A stretch of DNA of 64,000 bases from Enterococcus larvae (lineage in GTDB: Bacteria; Bacillota; Bacilli; Lactobacillales; Enterococcaceae). This document shows, one piece after another, positions 7,558 through 16,322 of this stretch. The number at the start of each line of letters is the position of its first letter. The stretch's first letter is position 1. The stretch spans positions 1 to 64,000 of the forward strand of contig NZ_JAEDXU010000009.1 of assembly GCF_017830045.1 (NCBI RefSeq), read 5' to 3'. The notes under the pieces were generated by a model. The model was given only the letters and a program-made list of their open reading frames with translations. It was not told the DNA's origin and made no database searches. The position numbers were made by a program, and so were the translations under genes.

Positions 7558-8048
7558 GTTTTAATCTAAACAAAGTGTAATGTGAATACTTTAGAAGAAA
7601 ACGAACTGCTAAAACAGGTATCGTTTTAATCTAAACAAAGTGTAATGTGAATTCATCAGTATTAAATTCACAGATTTCAGCTTCATAGGTTTTAATCTAA
7701 ACAAAGTGTAATGTGAATATCTTCTGCCAGCATATCAGTTTGAGATGCTAACCAGTTTTAATCTAAACAAAGTGTAATGTGAATTAATTATAATCGTTAT
7801 AGTTATTGCCTGTTGCTGCAGGTTTTAATCTAAATAAAGTGTAATGTGAATTGCTGTAAGTAACCTTTCCCTTGCGCTGATTCATCGTTTTAATCTAAAC
7901 AGAATGTAATGTGAATTCAGTACTCAACGTAGCGTAGTATACTGTTTTTCCGGTTTTAATCTAAACAGAGTGTAATGTGAACTGGAAATGGGGCGAGGGA
8001 ATCGGTAACACCGTAATCGCTTTAATCTAAGCACCATGTAATTCAAAG
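7558..8048 (+). CRISPR. Orphan CRISPR array, eight 30-nt repeats, no cas genes in the window
   Basis: Repeats of 30 nt beginning GTTTTAATCTAAACAAAG and ending TGTAATGTGAAT start at 7558, 7623, 7689, 7755, 7822, 7887, 7953 and, strongly decayed, 8019. The seven spacers are 35-37 nt and unrelated to each other. The first four repeats are identical; the fifth to seventh carry one to three changes each and the eighth keeps only about two thirds of the bases, so the leader is on the left. The 30-nt repeat does not resemble the 36-nt repeats of the type II-A systems usual in enterococci; its length fits type I-B or III better. With no cas gene within about 7 kb left or 55 kb right, the array either depends on Cas proteins in trans or is a relic. 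Confidence 0.92.
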
Positions 8049-8107
8049 TTGATCGATCACAGTCAAAATCAACGAATACAGACTTGCTCTCGGAAGGATG
8101 AATATAG

Positions 8108-8995
8108 ATGTCTCAGCAGTCCCGAATGTTTTATATCATGAATTATCTAAGTATGCATCAGGAGGCAACTGCGCCTTTTCTGGCGGAAAAGCTAGAGGTT
8201 TCTGTTCGAACGATTTATCGGGATTTGGATAATTTATCCGGTCTGGGTTTTCCTGTCTATGCTCAAAATGGTCGGAATGGCGGTATTCGGTTATTGGAAA
8301 ATCATCAAATACCCGCAACGTTTGTAACGGAAGAGGAGCAGGAGGTTCTTTTGTCCGGACTGGAAAATCTGACGGTAACAGAGTTCGGCGGTGCTGACGA
8401 GCTATCGGTGAAGCTGTCCTCTTTATTTAAGCGTTCCGCTGATTCATGGCTGGCTATCGATTATTCCAGCTGGCGCAAGTCAGAGGAAAAAGAATACATC
8501 GAGCTGCTGACAACTGCAAGAAAGCAGAAAAAATGTGTATTTCTTACCTATGAAAATAGTCAGGGAGTTGTAAGTGAGCGAGAAGTTGCGCCAAATAAGC
8601 TCTTTTTCAAGCAGCATAACTGGTATTTATCAGGGTATTGCTATTTAAAAGAGGAGCACAGGATTTTCAAACTGAAACGAATCAGGAAACTGACTCCTTC
8701 AGAACGACCGCTTGACTCAGCTCTTTTGACAGAAAATTATATGCCGGAATATTCGTATCAGCAGCTGGTCTTTATTATCGAAGCGGATCAACTGCCTAGG
8801 ATGCAGGAGGAGTTGTCGAATCTACAGGTTGAGCCGATGGAAAATCGCTTGAAGGTCAGTACTTGGCTGGCAACTGGTGAGTGGCTGTTCTCCTATTTAC
8901 TTTCTTATGGTGCTGCATTGGAAGTCCTTGAACCGAAGGAGTTGAGAGAACGTATAAAAGAGGAAATACAGAATTATCGAAAGCTTTATGAATAA
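8108..8995 (+). CDS. HTH-WYL domain transcriptional regulator (YafY type)
   Basis: A 295-residue regulator. Residues 1-60 form a winged helix of the HTH_11/DeoR type (EKLEVSVRTIYRDLDNLSGLGFPV), and residues ~135-215 form a WYL domain with NWYLSGYC. A WCX-like C-terminal extension follows. WYL domains bind ligands or nucleic acid and control DNA damage, phage defence and CRISPR genes in several bacteria, but this YafY architecture is also a common general regulator. The ribosome binding site GGAAGGATG precedes ATG 8108. It starts 60 bases after the last CRISPR repeat and heads a probable three-gene group with the hypothetical protein and the GyrI-like protein downstream. Confidence 0.85.
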   Translation: MSQQSRMFYIMNYLSMHQEATAPFLAEKLEVSVRTIYRDLDNLSGLGFPVYAQNGRNGGIRLLENHQIPATFVTEEEQEVLLSGLENLTVTEFGGADELSVKLSSLFKRSADSWLAIDYSSWRKSEEKEYIELLTTARKQKKCVFLTYENSQGVVSEREVAPNKLFFKQHNWYLSGYCYLKEEHRIFKLKRIRKLTPSERPLDSALLTENYMPEYSYQQLVFIIEADQLPRMQEELSNLQVEPMENRLKVSTWLATGEWLFSYLLSYGAALEVLEPKELRERIKEEIQNYRKLYE

Positions 8996-9013
8996 ATAGA
9001 AGGGAGGCATAGG

Positions 9014-9565
9014 ATGAACACAGCAATCAAGAATAGAATCGTTGCTTTAGGTGGAGACTATCATTTTGGAGGAAGCACTTTAGAAAGTGATTTAAGGGGA
9101 ATTGATTTACCCAAGTCCTACTTGATCAAGGGCTTTGAAGACTTTTTGCAGGATACGATGTATGAAAAGCTGGCAGAAGGACAACCTGTTTTGGATGCTG
9201 AGATTTCTTATCCGCGAATGCATTTTCAAAAAAGACTATTTACCCCATTCAAAAAAGGAACGGATGATCATACTGAGTTTGGCGATTTGGATGAAAGTAT
9301 GATAAGAGAGGTCGTTGGAAAAGAGAGCCTTGAATTTATGATCGTTGGAGAAACGGATAGCTTTCCTAATTTCTATTTTGTTTGTCTTTCAGATCAGGAT
9401 AGAGAGAACCCAGTCCTTTATAGTACGGATCATGAGTGTTTTTTTGAAGAAATCACGGTTGAAGGGACATTACAGGATTTCTTTCATTTACTAGTTTCAG
9501 AAGAAGATTATTGTGAGGTAGTCAATCAGTTGACTGCTGTGCTGCAAGCTGAAAAAGAGCAGTAG
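9014..9565 (+). CDS. Hypothetical protein, possibly SUKH/SMI1-KNR4-like
   Basis: A 183-residue acidic cytosolic protein. Early residues contain DYHFGGSTLESDLRGIDLP, and the middle has NFYFVCLSDQDRENPVLYSTDHE followed by FFEEITVEGTLQDFFHLLV. This alternation of short strands with a late acidic helix resembles the SMI1/KNR4 (SUKH) superfamily, which includes many immunity proteins, but the match is by eye and weak. ATG 9014 follows GGGAGG and lies 18 bases after the WYL regulator, so the two are probably cotranscribed. A terminator-like hairpin follows at 9595. Confidence 0.6.
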   Translation: MNTAIKNRIVALGGDYHFGGSTLESDLRGIDLPKSYLIKGFEDFLQDTMYEKLAEGQPVLDAEISYPRMHFQKRLFTPFKKGTDDHTEFGDLDESMIREVVGKESLEFMIVGETDSFPNFYFVCLSDQDRENPVLYSTDHECFFEEITVEGTLQDFFHLLVSEEDYCEVVNQLTAVLQAEKEQ

Positions 9566-9594
9566 CATCCTCGAAAAAAGATAAATTAAATTTA

Positions 9595-9625
9595 AAACAT
9601 GACAGCTAGTTGTCATGTTTTTTTG
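9595..9625 (+). terminator. Terminator
   Basis: Perfect stem AAACATGACA (9595-9604) / TGTCATGTTT (9611-9620) followed by a T run. Confidence 0.75.
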
Positions 9626-9659
9626 TATATGATAATAAAAAAGCAAGGAGGAACAATAC

Positions 9660-10061
9660 ATGAACATCTATGAAATTGGGTCAGTGAGAACAAATAATTT
9701 TGCAGTGGATATGGGAGAGAAAATTGGCGGCTTATGGCAGCAGGTCATGGCAGAAATTGGAGGAACCGCACCGATTTATGGGGTATATCATGAGTATGAA
9801 AGTGATTACTCAGGCGACTACACGTTGTCATTAGCTGTCGAGGTATCTGAACAAGGAAAGAAATTGATTTTGGACGAAGGAAACTATCAAATTTTCCCTG
9901 TGGAATTAACACCGGAAGAGCCTTCCAGAAATAACGTAGCTGAAACGTGGCAGAAAATCTGGGGGCTTGAGCAAGCAGGGGATATGAAGCGTCGCTATGC
10001 GAAGGATTATGAAAAGTATGAGAAAGACGGCACTGTAGCAATCTATATCTCAATAGAATAA
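9660..10061 (+). CDS. GyrI-like / effector-binding domain protein
   Basis: A 133-residue protein that looks like a stand-alone effector-binding (GyrI-like, AraC E-bind, Cass2-type) domain. It shows the usual order: an N-terminal strand, a helix with LWQQVMAEIGG, an IYGVYHEYESDYSGDYTLSLAVEV strand pair, and a C-terminal AIYISI strand. Such domains bind small hydrophobic or cationic ligands and often sit beside WYL or MerR regulators; a WYL regulator lies 0.7 kb upstream in the same direction. The ribosome binding site is AAGGAGG. No DNA-binding domain is attached, so it is probably a ligand-sequestering or accessory protein. Confidence 0.75.
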   Translation: MNIYEIGSVRTNNFAVDMGEKIGGLWQQVMAEIGGTAPIYGVYHEYESDYSGDYTLSLAVEVSEQGKKLILDEGNYQIFPVELTPEEPSRNNVAETWQKIWGLEQAGDMKRRYAKDYEKYEKDGTVAIYISIE

Positions 10062-10144
10062 GTCAAAATTGTCTGTCATTGATTGGATCGGAGTTGCAGA
10101 AATATTTATTTCCTGTAAGATATTATTAAGAAAGAGGCGATAAA

Positions 10145-10576
10145 ATGGGTAATATCTGGATGAAACGATTGATGAAGTGGCAGGCAAAACTACAAAAATT
10201 TATGCAGGGACGTTACGGTATCTTTGATCAGCTAAGCCGAGCGTTACTAGTGGTGAGTCTGGCAACGGTGCTGTTGAATCTGTTTTTAGGATCAGCTGTC
10301 TTACGATGGGGCATGTTTCTGTTGCTAGCTGTTGTCTATTACCGTTTTTTCTCAAAAAAAATCTATGTACGGTCGAATGAAAATCGGAAGTATCTGGGCT
10401 GGATGACTAAGCTTACAAAGAGGTTCAGCTATTTGAAGGAACGCATTCAGAATCGGAAAACCTATACATATTTTTCTTGTCCGGAGTGCAAACAGCATTT
10501 AAGAGCACCGAAAAACAAAGGAGCAATCAAAGTTACCTGCTCAAGCTGCAAATCGCAGTTCACTAAGAAGGTCTAG
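10145..10576 (+). CDS. Membrane protein with C-terminal zinc ribbon
   Basis: A 143-residue protein. Two adjacent hydrophobic stretches (about 28-52 and 55-72) form a membrane hairpin, with basic flanks. The C-terminus carries CPEC...CSSC, a zinc ribbon expected on the cytosolic side. Similar small RDD-less zinc-ribbon membrane proteins are widespread in Firmicutes without known function. ATG 10145 follows AAGAGGCG. It stands alone; a terminator-like hairpin follows at 10683. Confidence 0.7.
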   Translation: MGNIWMKRLMKWQAKLQKFMQGRYGIFDQLSRALLVVSLATVLLNLFLGSAVLRWGMFLLLAVVYYRFFSKKIYVRSNENRKYLGWMTKLTKRFSYLKERIQNRKTYTYFSCPECKQHLRAPKNKGAIKVTCSSCKSQFTKKV

Positions 10577-10682
10577 GCTGTAAAGACAAGAAGCGGTTCA
10601 GCGGTTGTTCACGTGATACTCGACTGAAGAAATGTATGAGACGGATTGTTGTTCTGCTTATTTATTTTTCAACATAACCAGT

Positions 10683-10725
10683 AAGAAGCGATTAAGATGT
10701 TTGATGTCTTAGGCTTCTTTTTTTA
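10683..10725 (+). terminator. Terminator after the zinc-ribbon membrane protein
   Basis: Outer stem AAGAAGC / GCTTCTT enclosing a second weaker pairing (ATTAAGAT / GTCTTAG), followed by a T run. Confidence 0.65.
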
Positions 10726-10798
10726 TTAAATCTTTTTGAAGGAGGAAAATCTAGGGCATTATCTGATAAAATAAAGAGAAGTGAAAGGGGAGAATGAA

Positions 10799-11188
10799 AT
10801 GAAGATCAATGAAGTCAGTCAAAAATATCAATTATCATTATCAACACTGCGTTATTATGAAAAAATCGGATTACTTGATCCAGTAGAGAGAATCAGCGGT
10901 ATTCGCCAATATGGAGAAAAGGATTGCGATCGGATCGAATTCATTCTCTGCATGAAGGAATCCGGGTTGAGCTTGGATATGATCAAAGAGTATTTTGATT
11001 TATATAAAGAGGGCGAGCATACGTTGGAAAAACGACTAGCCCTTTTGCAAAAGCAAGAGCAGGAGACCAAGGAAAAACTGGAACGAGTGCAGTCCACACT
11101 GGATTATATTCACTATAAAATGGGGCTGACAAAGTCAAATATCAAGAAACGGGATAAAGCAAGCGCTCAACCAGTCAAAAGTAGATAA
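10799..11188 (+). CDS. MerR-family transcriptional regulator
   Basis: A 129-residue MerR-type regulator: helix-turn-helix with the hallmark LSTLRYYEKIGLL, a wing ending RQYGEKD, and a long C-terminal coiled coil (about 80-112) for dimerisation. No metal-binding cysteine cluster is present, so an organic or electrophile signal is likelier than a metal. ATG 10799 has AAAGGGGAG upstream; the GTG at 10781 lies inside that site and is not used. The DJ-1/PfpI gene 80 bases downstream in the same direction is the most likely target or partner. Confidence 0.85.
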   Translation: MKINEVSQKYQLSLSTLRYYEKIGLLDPVERISGIRQYGEKDCDRIEFILCMKESGLSLDMIKEYFDLYKEGEHTLEKRLALLQKQEQETKEKLERVQSTLDYIHYKMGLTKSNIKKRDKASAQPVKSR

Positions 11189-11268
11189 ACAGTTTGTATT
11201 ATTTTTACCGGAAACATCTCGGTTCGATAGTACATAGATTCAAAAATAGATCTGGAGGGAGTTACTGA

Positions 11269-11850
11269 ATGAAAGTATTAGTATTATTAGCAAAAGGTTT
11301 TGAAACGATGGAGTTTAGCGTATTCATTGATGTGCTTGGTTGGGCAGATAATGACTTTGGAGCAGGTATTCAAACGGTAACCTGTGGTACGCAAAAGACA
11401 GTTAACAGCACCTTTAATGTGGAAGTGAATGTTGATGTATTACTAAACGAAGTAAGTGTTGACGAATATGCAGCAGTAGCTATTCCAGGCGGATTTGAGG
11501 AGTATGGTTTTTATGAAGAAGCATATAGTGAACCGTTTTTGGCATTGATCCGCAGTTTTGAAAGTAAAGGGAAGCCTGTTGCGTCCATTTGTGTAGCCGC
11601 TTTGCCGTTAGCTAAAAGCGGTATTTTGGCAGATAGAAAGGCAACAACCTATCATTTGAAAGACGGTCATCGTCAGAAACAGCTGGAGGAAATGGGCGTC
11701 GAGGTACTGGCAAAGCAACCAATCGTTATCGATCGTCAGGTGATCACCTCCTATTGTCCTGAGACAGCGGTTCATGTGGCCTTTGAGCTATTGGAAATGC
11801 TGACAGATAAATCCATGCGTCAGCAGGTGATGCAGGCAATGGGGTATTAG
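11269..11850 (+). CDS. DJ-1/PfpI family protein
   Basis: A 193-residue class I glutamine amidotransferase-like protein of the DJ-1/PfpI group. It begins [14 protein letters not shown] (the conserved Glu is in the GFE motif) and has the [11 protein letters not shown] loop. The nucleophile elbow [11 protein letters not shown] contains the conserved reactive cysteine. Members act as glyoxalase III, deglycase-like or chaperone proteins under carbonyl or oxidative stress; the sequence does not decide between these. It has an AGGGAG ribosome binding site and a MerR regulator immediately upstream. Confidence 0.85.
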   Translation: MKVLVLLAKGFETMEFSVFIDVLGWADNDFGAGIQTVTCGTQKTVNSTFNVEVNVDVLLNEVSVDEYAAVAIPGGFEEYGFYEEAYSEPFLALIRSFESKGKPVASICVAALPLAKSGILADRKATTYHLKDGHRQKQLEEMGVEVLAKQPIVIDRQVITSYCPETAVHVAFELLEMLTDKSMRQQVMQAMGY

Positions 11851-11955
11851 TAGATCACGAACGATAATGATTAAAATACGGATTTTGTTCATGAATTTGA
11901 CGTTTATTTTTGGCAAATATGCTATAATGGGACAAACAATTGAGGAGGTTTATTT

Positions 11956-12225
11956 ATGCGGGCAGTTTTAACAGTAATTGGTAAGGATAAAGTAGGGATC
12001 ATCGCAGGTGTCAGCACGAAGCTGGCAGATTTAGACATCAATATTCTGGATGTTTCTCAAACGATCATGGAAGAGTATTTCACAATGATGATGGCTCTGT
12101 CTTTTTCGGGGAAAGACATTAACTTTGAGGCAATTCGTGAAGAATTGAATTTGCTGGGCAAAGAGCTTGGCGTGAAGATCAGCATTCAAAACGAAGAGAT
12201 TTTCAATGTCATGCACAAGCTGTAA
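11956..12225 (+). CDS. ACT domain protein (UPF0237)
   Basis: An 89-residue single ACT domain: RAVLTVIGKDKVGIIAGVS, then a helix, then NILDVSQTIMEEYFTMMMAL. ACT domains bind amino acids and usually control a partner enzyme. This protein is almost always encoded next to a UPF0210 protein, as here (38 bases apart), which argues that it regulates or forms a complex with it. The pathway is unknown. A clear AGGAGG precedes ATG 11956, and GCTATAATGGG upstream contains a perfect -10 element. Confidence 0.9.
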   Translation: MRAVLTVIGKDKVGIIAGVSTKLADLDINILDVSQTIMEEYFTMMMALSFSGKDINFEAIREELNLLGKELGVKISIQNEEIFNVMHKL

Positions 12226-12271
12226 AAAATTTTGACACGTTATTCATTGACTAAAAACAGAGGTGAAAATT

Positions 12272-13615
12272 TTGGAAACCACGCAAATACTAGAAACGAT
12301 TCGAATGATCGAAGAGGAAAACTTAGATATTCGTACAATCACAATGGGGATCTCATTGTTGGATTGTATTGATAGTGACAGTGATAAGGCCTGTCAGAAA
12401 ATTTATGATAAAATCACACGTGCTGCGAAAAATTTGGTACGCGTGGGAGAAGATATCGAGGCGGAATACGGAATTCCGATCATCAATAAACGAATTTCTG
12501 TAACACCAATCAGCATCATTGCGGCAGCAAGTGCAGATGAGGACTATGTAAAATATGCAAAGACCTTAGATAAAGCAGCCCAAGCAGTTGGCGTCAATTT
12601 CATTGGCGGCTTCAGTGCATTAGTGGAAAAGGGCTATCAGTTTGGCGATGATCGACTGATAAATTCTATCCCTCAAGCGTTGGCGGAAACAGACTTTGTC
12701 TGCTCATCTGTAAATATCGGTTCAACGAGAGCCGGTATCAATATGGATGCAGTTCGTCACATGGGGTATATTATTAAAGAAACGGCTGAAAAGTCTGATA
12801 TGGGTTGTGCCAAGTTGGTGGTATTTGCTAATGCGGTAGAGGACAATCCATTTATGGCTGGCGCTTTCCATGGTGTCGGCGAGGCTGATTGTGTCATCAA
12901 TGTCGGTGTAAGTGGTCCCGGTGTTGTAAAACGTGCGCTGGAAAAGGTCAAAGGTGAGCCTTTTGATGTTATTGCTGAAGTTGTGAAGCAAACAGCGTTC
13001 AAAATCACACGGATGGGACAATTGGTTGGTCGAATTGCTTCTCAGCGGCTGGATGTTCCTTTTGGCATCGTGGATTTATCGTTAGCTCCAACTCCTGCTG
13101 TCGGTGATAGTGTGGCTCATATTCTGGAGGAAATGGGTCTGGAAAGTGTAGGAACACACGGAACAACAGCGGCATTGGCGTTATTAAATGATGCAGTGAA
13201 AAAAGGCGGCGTGATGGCATGTAATCATGTCGGTGGTCTTTCAGGTGCATTTATACCAGTTTCTGAGGATGCAGGCATGATCGATGCAGTAAATAATGGT
13301 GCCTTGAACCTTGAAAAGCTTGAAGCGATGACGGCAATTTGTTCAGTCGGCTTAGATATGATCGCCATTCCGGGAGATACCTCTCCTGAGACGATTGCTG
13401 CGATGATCGCAGATGAAGCAGCGATTGGTGTGATCAATCATAAAACGACAGCCGTTCGGATCATTCCTGCAAAGGATACAAAAGTCGGAGATATGGTTGA
13501 GTTCGGCGGTCTATTAGGAAGAGCTCCAGTAATGAAGGTCAATCCGTATGCATCCACTGACTTCATTTTACGTGGCGGACGAATCCCGGCACCAATCCAT
13601 TCGTTTAAAAATTAG
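12272..13615 (+). CDS. UPF0210 (PFL-like, DUF711) family protein
   Basis: A 447-residue protein of the UPF0210/DUF711 family, distantly related to pyruvate formate-lyase folds but without a demonstrated activity. Recognisable family segments are [22 protein letters not shown] at the N-terminus, [14 protein letters not shown], and the glycine-rich [12 protein letters not shown]. The start is probably TTG 12272: AGAGGTG lies six to seven bases upstream and homologues begin with M-x-x-x-Q-I-L-E-T-I; the in-frame GTG at 12263 sits within that ribosome binding site. It is encoded directly after its usual ACT partner. No membrane or signal sequence is visible. Confidence 0.85.
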   Translation: METTQILETIRMIEEENLDIRTITMGISLLDCIDSDSDKACQKIYDKITRAAKNLVRVGEDIEAEYGIPIINKRISVTPISIIAAASADEDYVKYAKTLDKAAQAVGVNFIGGFSALVEKGYQFGDDRLINSIPQALAETDFVCSSVNIGSTRAGINMDAVRHMGYIIKETAEKSDMGCAKLVVFANAVEDNPFMAGAFHGVGEADCVINVGVSGPGVVKRALEKVKGEPFDVIAEVVKQTAFKITRMGQLVGRIASQRLDVPFGIVDLSLAPTPAVGDSVAHILEEMGLESVGTHGTTAALALLNDAVKKGGVMACNHVGGLSGAFIPVSEDAGMIDAVNNGALNLEKLEAMTAICSVGLDMIAIPGDTSPETIAAMIADEAAIGVINHKTTAVRIIPAKDTKVGDMVEFGGLLGRAPVMKVNPYASTDFILRGGRIPAPIHSFKN

Positions 13616-13693
13616 TATTTAATTTATTTATTTTTGAGCAATAAATTTAATATGGATATGTTATAATAAATGGTATAAGGAGGGTGATATCAG

Positions 13694-14083
13694 TTGGAAA
13701 TCAAACGTCAACAGGAATTAGTGGAAGGCTTTCACTATGATATGCGCAAACCAGATGCAGAAGTTGAGACACAACTACGTGTAGGATTTTCTCCAATCGA
13801 ATCTAAAGATGAGAACTATCCTGCTGAAAATACAATTATTGCGTCACGCTTGGAATTTCGTCTAGCTTTTGATGAGTATGTATTGTCAGGGGCAGTCAGC
13901 CAAGTTTCTCACATTATCAATCGTAAAATTGCGAATCAACAAGATTTGTCTCAAGAAGATGTAGATGAATTAGTTGCTCCGTTATTCGATATCGTGAAGC
14001 GTATGGCATTCGAAGTAACAGAGATTGCTTTGGACAAGCCGGGAATTCAGTTAAACTTCCAGTCTTCACAACCAGAAGAATAA
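13694..14083 (+). CDS. DUF1149 family protein (SecB-like fold)
   Basis: A 129-residue acidic protein of the DUF1149 family found in Lactobacillales. Structures of this family resemble the chaperone SecB, but no function has been shown. Key stretches are MRKPDAEVETQLRVGFSPIE, ASRLEFRLAFDEYVLSGAVSQ and the helix DELVAPLFDIVKRMAFEVTE. The start codon is TTG 13694 behind GGAGGGTG. It stands alone with a terminator downstream. Confidence 0.8.
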   Translation: MEIKRQQELVEGFHYDMRKPDAEVETQLRVGFSPIESKDENYPAENTIIASRLEFRLAFDEYVLSGAVSQVSHIINRKIANQQDLSQEDVDELVAPLFDIVKRMAFEVTEIALDKPGIQLNFQSSQPEE

Positions 14084-14156
14084 AAAATTGCGAGAGAAGT
14101 ATGTTGCCTTAAGTAATAAGAGGAGGCAGCTTCTGAACAATACTTATTTGAATTTT

Positions 14157-14196
14157 AAAGTAGTGATAGCTTTAGGCTATCACTACTTTTGTTTTT
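14157..14196 (+). terminator. Terminator after the DUF1149 gene
   Basis: Stem AAAGTAGTGATAGC (14157-14170) / GCTATCACTACTTT (about 14176-14189), followed by a T-rich tract. Confidence 0.8.
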
Positions 14197-14359
14197 CTAT
14201 CATGCGATAAGCAAAAAAATCGCTATTTTTCCTTCTAATAAGTTAAAATAACTTTATCACTGAATTTTTTTCAGGGCAGTTGTTGAAGAATAGCTGCCGG
14301 GAACCTTTACTTCCTTTGATGGACTTGTCATTAAAATAAATGAACACAGGAGGAAAAAA

Positions 14360-15748
14360 ATGACAACACTCATCACAGTTTTAGTGGTTCTTGCATTTCT
14401 TGGTGTAGTATATGCCTTTTATCGGATGCAAGCAAAACACATGAAATTTTCAACACGTGTTTTTGCAGCATTAGGTGTCGGTATCGTACTAGGTGCAATT
14501 ATTCAAATCGCTTTTGGTACAGCAAGTGATATTACCAGCCAAGCAATGGAATGGATCGGAATCATCGGTAATGGTTATGTGGCGTTATTGCAAATGTTGA
14601 TAATGCCGTTGGTTTTTGTTTCTATCGTAGGAGCATTTACTAAAATGAAGGAGTCAAACAAGCTGGGAAAAATCAGCTTTAGTGTTTTGGCTACTTTATT
14701 GGGAACAACAGCAGCTGCAGCATTGATTGGTTACGGCAGCACTATTTTGTTTGGATTACAGGGCGCGCAGTTCACAGAAGGTACAGCGGAAGCAGCTCGT
14801 ATCGCTGAATTGGCAACAAGACAGGAAACAGTCGAAAACCTGTCTATCCCACAACAAATCCTATCATTCATCCCGAGAAATGTCTTTGCAGACTTTGCGG
14901 GCACACGGGCAACAAGTACGATCGGAGTAGTTATTTTTGCAGCATTCGTAGGGATCGCATTCCTAGGTGTGAAGAAAAAAGCACCAAAGGAAGCGGCATT
15001 TTTCGCTGACTTGATCGACAGCTTGTACAAGATCACAATGAGAATCGTGACACTTGTTTTACGTCTGACACCATATGGGGTATTGGCGTTGATGACAAGT
15101 GTAGTAGCGACAAGTGATTTTGAGGCAATTTTAAACTTAGGTAAATTCGTATTAGCTTCCTACGCGGCACTGATTGCGGTTCTACTGCTTCACTTAGTGA
15201 TTCTTGCAGCAATCAAAATCAATCCGTTAAGCTACTTGAAGAAGGCATTTCCAGTATTGAGTTTTGCTTTCACTTCAAGATCCAGCGCAGGAGCACTTCC
15301 TTTAAATATTGAAACACAGACAAAAGCATTGGGCGTTGATGAAACAACAGCAAACTTTGCGGCCAGCTTTGGTTTGTCAATTGGTCAGAACGGCTGTGCC
15401 GGCGTTTATCCTGCTATGCTTGCGACAATCGTGGCACCAACAGTAGGAATCGACGTATTCAGCTTGGAATTTGTATTGATGCTGGTAGCGATCGTTACGA
15501 TCAGCTCATTCGGTGTTGCCGGAGTCGGCGGCGGAGCAACTTTTGCTTCCTTGATCGTTCTTGGCGCAATGAATCTTCCAGTGGCAATCGTTGGTCTTGT
15601 TATCTCTGTAGAACCATTGATCGATATGGCTAGAACAGCAGTAAACGTCAGCGACAGTATGGTAGCCGGAATGGTAGCCAGCTCTCGGATCGACCAGCTG
15701 GATCGTTCAGTCATTACAGACGACGAGCTAGTTGTAGAAGCAAAATAA
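14360..15748 (+). CDS. tcyP: Sodium:L-cystine symporter (TcyP type, DAACS family)
   Basis: A 462-residue dicarboxylate/amino acid:cation symporter with about nine hydrophobic segments. The N-terminal part starts with a membrane segment and YAFYRMQAKHMKFSTRV, as in TcyP/YhcL. The serine-rich reentrant loop is TSRSSAGALPLN, the GQNGCAGVYPA stretch lies in the transport core, and GVAGVGGGATFASL forms the second hairpin. In B. subtilis this family imports cystine. The length matches TcyP. It has an AGGAGG site and a terminator of its own, so it is monocistronic. The substrate is inferred from the overall match. Confidence 0.85.
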   Translation: MTTLITVLVVLAFLGVVYAFYRMQAKHMKFSTRVFAALGVGIVLGAIIQIAFGTASDITSQAMEWIGIIGNGYVALLQMLIMPLVFVSIVGAFTKMKESNKLGKISFSVLATLLGTTAAAALIGYGSTILFGLQGAQFTEGTAEAARIAELATRQETVENLSIPQQILSFIPRNVFADFAGTRATSTIGVVIFAAFVGIAFLGVKKKAPKEAAFFADLIDSLYKITMRIVTLVLRLTPYGVLALMTSVVATSDFEAILNLGKFVLASYAALIAVLLLHLVILAAIKINPLSYLKKAFPVLSFAFTSRSSAGALPLNIETQTKALGVDETTANFAASFGLSIGQNGCAGVYPAMLATIVAPTVGIDVFSLEFVLMLVAIVTISSFGVAGVGGGATFASLIVLGAMNLPVAIVGLVISVEPLIDMARTAVNVSDSMVAGMVASSRIDQLDRSVITDDELVVEAK

Positions 15749-15765
15749 TCATCATTAGAAAAAAT

Positions 15766-15817
15766 AAAAAGACGCTGAACGGAAAAAAACAGGATTCCGT
15801 TCAGTGTCTTTTTTTTA
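15766..15817 (+). terminator. Terminator after tcyP
   Basis: Stem AAAGACGCTGAACGGA / TCCGTTCAGTGTCTTT (one G-T pair) with T8 behind it; A-rich left flank makes it usable from the opposite strand too. Confidence 0.85.
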
Positions 15818-15838
15818 TTGCTTTAAAACCAATGATTG

Positions 15839-16174
15839 TTAGCCGACTTCCGAGTTTTCTGTCAACTCTTGATAGGCTGTTCCCCAATCCATCATGACAT
15901 CCAAGATTGTTTTTAGGCTGTAACCAAGTTCAGTCAATGTATATTCCACTCTCGGCGGCACCTCTGCAAAGACCTCTCTGGAGAGCAGGCCATCAGCTTC
16001 CATAGCTCGCAGATTGCTAGTCAGTACCTTCTTAGAGATGGTGCCGATCGAGCGTTGAAGTTCACCGAATCGCATTGTACCATCCATCAAATCACGAAGA
16101 ATAAGAACCTTCCAACGATCACTAATCAGCATAAGAGTAGTTTCTACAGGGCATTTAGGTAATATTTTAGTCAA
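15839..16174 (-). CDS. HxlR-family transcriptional regulator
   Basis: A 111-residue winged-helix regulator of the HxlR type: CPVETTLMLISDRWKVLILRDL, then FGELQRSIGTISKKVLTSNLRAME, then the wing VEYTLTELG. Cys8 is the conserved N-terminal cysteine that in HypR and related proteins senses electrophiles or hypochlorite by disulfide formation. The start is TTG 16174 with AGGGGAG eight bases upstream. It diverges from an NAD(P)-binding reductase gene, the typical arrangement for HxlR proteins that sense quinones, aldehydes or oxidants. Confidence 0.85.
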   Translation of the reverse strand: MTKILPKCPVETTLMLISDRWKVLILRDLMDGTMRFGELQRSIGTISKKVLTSNLRAMEADGLLSREVFAEVPPRVEYTLTELGYSLKTILDVMMDWGTAYQELTENSEVG

Positions 16175-16200
16175 GATAAAGTCTCCCCTTTTATTTAATA

Positions 16201-16224
16201 GTTACTTTTGGGTACCTAGGTAAC
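16201..16224. promoter_or_regulatory. Palindromic operator candidate in the HxlR divergent promoter region
   Basis: TACCTAGGTA (16213-16222) is a perfect 10-bp palindrome. A wider inverted pair GTTAC (16201-16205) / GTAAC (16220-16224) surrounds it. It lies between the divergent HxlR gene and the reductase gene, so it is a plausible HxlR binding site. Confidence 0.55.
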
Positions 16225-16322
16225 AAAAAAGTGCTTACTTTACATTAGTAACTTATGAGGCTATTATAAATGTAATGACTGATAAAAACAAGTCTGATAA
16301 AAATGAATTGGAGGAATAAAGA

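Noticed and set aside
7558-8048. CRISPR array read as iterons of a replication origin
   Set aside because: The intervening sequences are unique and of spacer length, and no replication gene adjoins.
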